Origin: Alphaproteobacteria bacterium | GTDB lineage: Bacteria; Pseudomonadota; Alphaproteobacteria; UBA9655 | Assembly: GCA_013287205.1 (NCBI GenBank) | Contig: JABDEE010000003.1 | Coordinates: 1 to 54,295 of the forward strand | DNA: 54,295 bases | Reading direction: 5' to 3' | Shown here: positions 49,119 to 54,295 of the stretch, in pieces | Layout of the letters: the number at the start of each line of letters is the position of its first letter | Position numbering within the stretch: the first letter of the stretch is position 1 | Made by a program: the position numbers and the translations under genes | The notes under the pieces: generated by a model | Told to the model about the DNA's origin: nothing | What the model saw: only the letters and a program-made list of their open reading frames with translations | Databases searched by the model: none

Positions 49119-49125
49119 AAACAAA

Positions 49126-50304
49126 CTATCGTCGTAGGTCTTCCACCCCTTCTTTTGCCGTAGCTTGTCCCAGTTGATCCCCAAAGAATTGTGCGGCTTG
49201 GCGTAATGGTTCATCGGCAAGGTGAGCATACCTCTGGGTGGTAGCGGGTTGAGTATGGCCTAAGAGTTTGCCAATAATGCTGAGGCTCAGGCCGCTTGAG
49301 ACCAGGTGGGATGCGTGGGTATGGCGCAAATCGTGAATGCGAACATTTTCAATCTTGGCTTCTTTCTTCGCTCTCTCCCAAAAACGCCGCACATCCCTCA
49401 AAGGCTTGTTATCTACGGGACTCGGAAAAAGATAAGTGGATTTCTTCTTGTTCGTCTTCTTCAGTTGTTCAAGAACAGCAAGCGTTTGATGAGAAAGAGG
49501 AAGATGCTCCCGTTTTTTCTGCTTTGTCAAATGGGATGGCTTTGTCCACACGCCTTTCTCAAAATCAAACTGATCCCATGTTGCAGAGAGGGCTTCACCC
49601 TTCCGGGCTCCGGTTAAGAGGAGGATTTTAAGGGCAAGGGCTGCTGAAGTCTGAGGGTAACGCTCCAGGACCTCCCAAAATTGATTAAGCTCTTTCTTGT
49701 CCAACCAGCGATCGCGCTTTTCTTCTTGGTAGCGCTTCATTCCCCTGACCGGATTATCTGCTCTCCATTCCCAGGTCACCGCTAAAGAGAGCATGCTGGA
49801 CAAAAGGCCCAAGGCTCGATTGGCCTGATACGGGGTATTGCGAAATTGTGCATGCATATCCTCAATTTTCCGGCGTTGAAGATTGCGCACCTGTTCCTTG
49901 CCTAAGGCCGGCAAGATAATGCGACGGAGAAGCTTTTTATCTTCAACAACACTTCTGGCACGTTTCCGAGTCCCATGGCGTTCTAAATAATCTTCCGCAA
50001 AGTCTTTAACGAGGGGAAGTGCCCTGTTTTCCTTGCGCTTTTTGGCAGGATCTTCCCCATGGGCGATTTCTCCAAGATACTTCTTTGCCAACGCCCGTGC
50101 TTCTTCCGTTGTAATTTGTCCATGGACTCCGATTTTCAGGTGTTTCCGGATACGGTATATGTTGCGGTATTGAAGGCAGTATACCCGTCTACTGCTTGGT
50201 AAAACGAGAACAAAGAAGCCCTTCAGTTCTGCATCCCAACTCTGTACGTTCTTATTAGGCTGGGGGGTAATGGCTTCCACAAATGTCTTGGTGAGTTTTG
50301 GCAT
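49126..50304 (-). CDS. int: P4-type tyrosine recombinase/integrase
   Basis: DUF4102-like N-terminus; LLTGARKGEALSATW, IHDLRHTHASHLVSSGLSLSIIGKLLGHTQPATTQRYAHL. Confidence 0.95.
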   Translation of the reverse strand: MPKLTKTFVEAITPQPNKNVQSWDAELKGFFVLVLPSSRRVYCLQYRNIYRIRKHLKIGVHGQITTEEARALAKKYLGEIAHGEDPAKKRKENRALPLVKDFAEDYLERHGTRKRARSVVEDKKLLRRIILPALGKEQVRNLQRRKIEDMHAQFRNTPYQANRALGLLSSMLSLAVTWEWRADNPVRGMKRYQEEKRDRWLDKKELNQFWEVLERYPQTSAALALKILLLTGARKGEALSATWDQFDFEKGVWTKPSHLTKQKKREHLPLSHQTLAVLEQLKKTNKKKSTYLFPSPVDNKPLRDVRRFWERAKKEAKIENVRIHDLRHTHASHLVSSGLSLSIIGKLLGHTQPATTQRYAHLADEPLRQAAQFFGDQLGQATAKEGVEDLRR

Positions 50305-50490
50305 AGGAGAATCCTCTATAATCTCTCCAGCCCCTTTACTCTTTTTTGGAGGGGATTATCACAAAAATCTCCCTTATAAGAAGCGGGGCCCTTCCCCTTT
50401 GAGATTTACAAGAGGAGGAGAGATGACACAGCATTTGGATGATTATCTAGAAGACAGGGGCACAAATTAATTTTGCGACTTTTTTCAATT

Positions 50491-50509
50491 TGCTCCCCAT
50501 ATGCTCCCC
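50491..50509. repeat. Two direct TGCTCCCC repeats near int/tRNA
   Basis: TGCTCCCC at 50491 and 50502 (11-bp phase). Confidence 0.5.
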
Positions 50510-50557
50510 TAAAATATTTTTTGTTTTCTGCCGTCTCTGGAACCACCAGGGATTGCC

Positions 50558-50633
50558 TGGTGGGCGCTGTAGGAATCGAACCTACGACCCACTGATTAAA
50601 AGTCAGTTGCTCTACCGACTGAGCTAAGCGCCC
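50558..50633 (-). tRNA. tRNA-Lys(UUU)
   Basis: GGGCGCTTAGCTCAGTCGGTAGAGCAACTGACTTTTAATCAGTGGGTCGTAGGTTCGATTCCTACAGCGCCCACCA. Confidence 0.97.
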
Positions 50634-50762
50634 AAAGACAGGTGACACCATATAAGCATCCTCGATAAGGGTCAACCAGAATCATGCACCAGAATCATGC
50701 AATTGTGAAAAGAAGAAGCTCGATAACTGTCCCCTCCTTCTCTCACTACCAGCCACCACTTA

Positions 50763-51533
50763 TTATTTGCTCCATCTCGCCTGAGCGGCCTCCTCAGCAG
50801 CTTGCGGGTCGCCAGCTAATCTCTTGTTCTCGAGTTCCAACGAATGCGCAGGATTTTTAGGATAGCCATACCATCCTTCTCTCAATCCCTCTATTTTATA
50901 TTTCTCCCCATACTTGTTGCCTTTGGCAACTAAGCTCTCAATGAATGCCATCGCAGCCTCAGGACTTTTGGGATACTCACCATGTGTTCCATATGTAAGC
51001 TCCCCTATTTTGTACTTTATTGCCTGAGAGTTACCTTCCTCAACTAAGCTATCATTGTATGCCGCCGCAGCCTTCAGATCTTTGGGATAACCATATGCTT
51101 CATTTCGAAAGCCCATGTGCTTTCGAAATCTCGCCATCGCGTGACCTCTGTCAGCCAAACCATTATTTAATGCTACCGCCGTCGCCTCATCTTGGGGATA
51201 ATCATCGGTGCCAGTTAGACGCATATTTATTTCGTAATCTATTGCGTAAACGTTGCCTTCCTTAACTAATTTGTCAGTGTATTCCCTCACATCTACAGGC
51301 TTACTTCCTGTGAGAATCATCGTTTTTCTTCGTTCCCATTCTTTCTCATAGTTGCTTTCTTTGGCAGCTTTCGCCTCCTTCGATTCAACTTGCACTGAAA
51401 GAGAGGGGGTGTGCGAAGAGTTGAAGGATACAAAGTTGTCATCCATCGCCCAGAGTTGAGAAGGGGTACAGAGTTGCCATGTTAAGACAAAAGCCGAAAC
51501 CGTCGTTAGAAGAGTTTTTTCAGAGATCATCAT
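50763..51533 (-). CDS. Exported Sel1-like repeat protein
   Basis: Signal peptide (LLTTVSAFVLTWQLCTPSQLWA); repeated Y-PK-pEAA.A...LV..GN. Confidence 0.65.
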   Translation of the reverse strand: MMISEKTLLTTVSAFVLTWQLCTPSQLWAMDDNFVSFNSSHTPSLSVQVESKEAKAAKESNYEKEWERRKTMILTGSKPVDVREYTDKLVKEGNVYAIDYEINMRLTGTDDYPQDEATAVALNNGLADRGHAMARFRKHMGFRNEAYGYPKDLKAAAAYNDSLVEEGNSQAIKYKIGELTYGTHGEYPKSPEAAMAFIESLVAKGNKYGEKYKIEGLREGWYGYPKNPAHSLELENKRLAGDPQAAEEAAQARWSK

Positions 51534-51745
51534 GTTAAATCCATCCTATCATTATTGCGCGCTACGCTTGCTTGTATTCATTCTTTCTCTTTCGATGGAA
51601 GTAACACATCCTCATAATTATTTCAATATTTATTTTTTATCTATTTTTTACGAGAAATCATGCAATTTTGCATGACTCTCATTTCAGAGTGACTTTTTTA
51701 TGGGAAGACGCTAGACTTCGGCCTCGCGAATCTTAAGGGGATCCT

Positions 51746-53029
51746 ATGTCGCTACTTTCTTGCGTTCTATCATGCGTTACTATTTTTGTTTTTATCCTCT
51801 TTGCGGGATTGTGTTCCGCTTCAGAAGCGGCTGTTTTGGCGTCTTCTCGTGTTCGCCTTTTCCATCTGGCGAAAAAAGGGGATAAACGCGCCTCTTCTAT
51901 CCTCGATCTCCAGAAAAGAATCGGCGAATTTATTAGCTCGATTCTCCTGCTCAATACCTGGTCCATTACCCTTGTGACGGCGCTTACGACAAGCCTTCTC
52001 ACCCACCTGTGTGGTCCGATCGGGGCCTTTTATGCGGCTGTTGGCATGGGCGCTCTTGTGACAATTTATGGTGAAGTGCTGCCGAAGATGTATGTCTATA
52101 CCTGCCCTGATCGGGTAGCGCTTACTTTCTCCCGTTTTTTTAAGCCTCTGCTCTACATTATGTCCCCTCTCACCAAGTCCATTGATGTGATTGCTCAAGC
52201 GTCCCTTTCCCTCATGGGCATCAAAATCAAACATGATGTGTCCCAGACGGCATCCGCGGAAGAGTTGCGGGGCGCCATTGATCTTCACGTGGGCTCCCCT
52301 GGAAATGGGGATTATGAGCGTGCGATGCTGCGCAGTATTCTGGATCTCACAACGGTGGACGTCACGGAGGTCATGCGCCACCGTAAAACCATGCTCACCA
52401 TTAACATTGACTCTCCCAATAAAACCATTGTTGAGCAAGCGCTGAAGGCGCCTTACACGCGTATTCCGGTTTGGCGGGATAATCCTGATAATATTGTGGG
52501 CGTTCTTCATGCAAAAGATCTGCTGCGGGCAGTACAGGGCAACACGGGACATCTCAAAACCCTTGATATTCAAAAAATTGCGAGTCCTCCTTGGTTTGTC
52601 CCGGAAACAACCACTCTTTTTTCCCAATTGGCCGCTTTTCAGCAACGCCGCGAGCATTTTGCCCTGGTCATTGATGAATATGGGGACCTGCAAGGGCTGA
52701 TCACGCTGGAAGATATTCTTGAGGAAATTGTCGGCGAAATTGTGGATGAGCATGACGTGGAAGTGCAAGGGGTGCGCATGGCCTCTGACGGCACCTATGT
52801 GATTTCCGGAAGCTTGACGATCCGCGATCTTAATCGCCTCTATGGCTGGAATTTGCCTGATGAGCATGCAGCTACTTTGGCAGGGCTCGTGTTGCATGAG
52901 GCGCGTGAAATTCCTGAGGTGGGTCAATCGGTGATGATTGCTGGCTTTCAAATGGATATTTTAAGGCGCCATCGTCACCAGATCACCCAAGTACGGGTAC
53001 GGCCACCGATTGCAGAGCCAGGACGTTGA
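51746..53029 (+). CDS. CNNM/CBS-domain protein (HlyC/CorC family)
   Basis: N-terminal TMs, CBS pair (TRIPVWRDNPDNIVGVLHAKDLL; HFALVIDEYGDLQGLITLEDILEEIVGEI), CorC C-terminal domain. Confidence 0.92.
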   Translation: MSLLSCVLSCVTIFVFILFAGLCSASEAAVLASSRVRLFHLAKKGDKRASSILDLQKRIGEFISSILLLNTWSITLVTALTTSLLTHLCGPIGAFYAAVGMGALVTIYGEVLPKMYVYTCPDRVALTFSRFFKPLLYIMSPLTKSIDVIAQASLSLMGIKIKHDVSQTASAEELRGAIDLHVGSPGNGDYERAMLRSILDLTTVDVTEVMRHRKTMLTINIDSPNKTIVEQALKAPYTRIPVWRDNPDNIVGVLHAKDLLRAVQGNTGHLKTLDIQKIASPPWFVPETTTLFSQLAAFQQRREHFALVIDEYGDLQGLITLEDILEEIVGEIVDEHDVEVQGVRMASDGTYVISGSLTIRDLNRLYGWNLPDEHAATLAGLVLHEAREIPEVGQSVMIAGFQMDILRRHRHQITQVRVRPPIAEPGR

Positions 53030-53065
53030 CTTTTTATGTTTATCCCTTATAGTTCATCCTACACT

Positions 53066-53151
53066 GCCCAGGTGGCGAAATGGTAGACGCGCTAGATTCA
53101 GGTTCTAGTAAACGAAAGTTTGTGGAAGTTCGAGTCTTCTCCTGGGCACCA
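53066..53151 (+). tRNA. tRNA-Leu(CAG)
   Basis: GCCCAGGTGGCGAAATGGTAGACGCGCTAGATTCAGGTTCTAG...TCCTGGGCACCA, long variable arm. Confidence 0.95.
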
Positions 53152-53180
53152 CCCTCTCTCTAGAGAAAGTCGTACGTATT

Positions 53181-53795
53181 ATGAAAATTTACTATCACCG
53201 GGGAGACCTTCCCACTGGGATTGATTTTGGCCATTCTGTGGCTGTGGATACGGAAGCCATGGGGCTTTACATTCCCCGTGATCGCCTTGCCCTTGTGCAA
53301 TTATCCGCTGGTGATGGGGACTGTCATCTTGTGCATTTCCCCCTCAACACGTCTTATGAAGCGCCCAACTTAAAGGCGATTTTAAGAGACAAAAATGTGG
53401 AGAAAATCTTCCACTTTGCCCGCTTTGATTTTGCCATTATGAAGTACTACTTGAACGTGGAGACCTATCCGCTGTTCTGTACAAAAATTGCCTCTAAGCT
53501 CTCGCGCACCTACACGGATAAACATGGGTTAAAGGATCTTTGCAAACAGCTTTTGAGTGTGGAGATTTCGAAAACCGAGCAGACCTCTGATTGGGGGGCA
53601 GATGTTTTAACAGACAAGCAAAAGGAGTATGCGGCGGGAGACGTTCTTTATTTGCACCGTTTGAAAGCCATTTTGCAGGAGCTCCTTAAACGAGAAGCGC
53701 GGGAAGCGGTCGCGAAGGCCTGTTTTGAATTCCTTCCGGCCAGATGTGAACTTGATATCCAGGGGTGGAATGAAGTTGATATCTTCCAGCATTAG
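53181..53795 (+). CDS. rnd: Ribonuclease D-like 3'-5' exonuclease
   Basis: VAVDTEAMGL...KIFHFARFDFAIMKYYL...CTKIASKLSRTYTDKHGLKDLCKQLL...YAAGDVLYLHRL. Confidence 0.92.
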   Translation: MKIYYHRGDLPTGIDFGHSVAVDTEAMGLYIPRDRLALVQLSAGDGDCHLVHFPLNTSYEAPNLKAILRDKNVEKIFHFARFDFAIMKYYLNVETYPLFCTKIASKLSRTYTDKHGLKDLCKQLLSVEISKTEQTSDWGADVLTDKQKEYAAGDVLYLHRLKAILQELLKREAREAVAKACFEFLPARCELDIQGWNEVDIFQH

Positions 53796-53837
53796 CACAA
53801 AACCATTGTACTATGACCATTAACTTAATTTGTAAAA

Positions 53838-54022
53838 AGGTGTCATCCCCGACTTACAAGTCCTTCATCCACGACTTGTCGGGGATGTTAGGACTTGTTG
53901 ATCGGGGACCCAGGGGCAACATAAAAACTCTTTCATACCTTGGCTCCTGGGTCCCCGGTCAAGTTCCTCTAAACCCCCGCAAAGCGGGGGTAAGAGGAAC
54001 TAAGCCGGGGATGACACTCATA
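53838..54022. repeat. Interspersed palindromic repeat element
   Basis: Outer GGTGTCATCCCCGACTT / AAGCCGGGGATGACACTC; internal hairpins GGGGACCCAGG..CCTGGGTCCCC and GTTCCTCTAAACCCCCGC-AAA-GCGGGGGTAAGAGGAAC. Confidence 0.8.
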
Positions 54023-54039
54023 GCGACACATCTTCACCC

Positions 54040-54295
54040 ATGACCCACATTCCCTCTCTCCAAACCCTCCTTTCAACGTACCGCGATGCCGGGGTTGATG
54101 AGATCATCGGCCCCACCCCACGGAATCGCTTTTTTGAAATTGAAGAAACCCTCGACCTCCCTCCCGCGGCCCTCTCTCCTGCTCCCCTCGCTTCTTCTTC
54201 TTCACCTGCTCCCGCCTCCCTTCCTGTTGCCTCTGCTCCCCAGACGGCTCAAACATTAAGCGAACTTAAGGAAGCCATGCGCACCTTTGAAGGAT
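54040..54295 (+). CDS. Family-4 uracil-DNA glycosylase, 5' part, runs off the window
   Basis: MTHIPSLQTLLSTYRDAGVDEIIGPTPRNRF...APQTAQTLSELKEAMRTFEG, open to the window end. Confidence 0.7.
   Translation, partial: MTHIPSLQTLLSTYRDAGVDEIIGPTPRNRFFEIEETLDLPPAALSPAPLASSSSPAPASLPVASAPQTAQTLSELKEAMRTFEG

Noticed and set aside
1-50557. Second copy of the tRNA-Lys 3' end marking the other ICE boundary
   Set aside because: Scanned by eye for ctgtaggaatcgaacc / gggcgctgtagg and did not find one; a computed search is needed
51821-52951. 376-aa minus-strand ORF
   Set aside because: Antisense of the CNNM/CBS gene; no coherent domain
53813-54043. 76-aa ORF ending ...RGTKPGMTLIATHLHP
   Set aside because: Typical spurious translation of the palindromic repeat element

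Overview
The window looks like most of a RAGE-like integrative conjugative element (ICE) from a host-associated alphaproteobacterium, probably of Rickettsiales/Holosporales type. It carries secreted-looking cargo and abuts a tRNA-Lys(UUU) gene, beyond which ordinary chromosome follows. ICE core: a P4-type tyrosine integrase beside tRNA-Lys, an excisionase-like gene, an XRE regulator, a putative replication initiator, SSB, a near-complete F-type T4SS operon (pilin-traL-E-K-B-V-C-S26 peptidase-W-U-trbC-N-F-H-G-D), HU, and a Ti-type TraA relaxase with TraC/TraD-like proteins. Cargo: two paralogous LRR proteins (one cut by the window edge; the other about 2,000 aa with two kinase-like segments), a pentapeptide/Sel1 protein, two adjacent secreted-looking proteins both ending in -SKL, an AbiEi/AbiEii pair, an orphan HicB, an OmpH-like protein, a signal-peptide-bearing NB-ARC/TPR protein coupled to a degenerate sensor-kinase-like protein, and one intact IS with inverted repeats. 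Chromosomal flank: Sel1-like protein, CNNM/CBS protein, tRNA-Leu(CAG), RNase D, a palindromic repeat, and the 5' end of a family-4 uracil-DNA glycosylase. Most notable unexplained signals: a MOBQ-like candidate oriT upstream of traA, the tandem -SKL proteins, the kinase-like/LRR protein, a 25-codon ORF overlapping a terminator antisense to the rep/tra leader, a 21-bp repeat array inside the rep-like gene, six phased decamers upstream of the XRE regulator, and an unannotated RHH-like ORF antisense within the tra operon. All calls come from reading the sequence; no database search was run.
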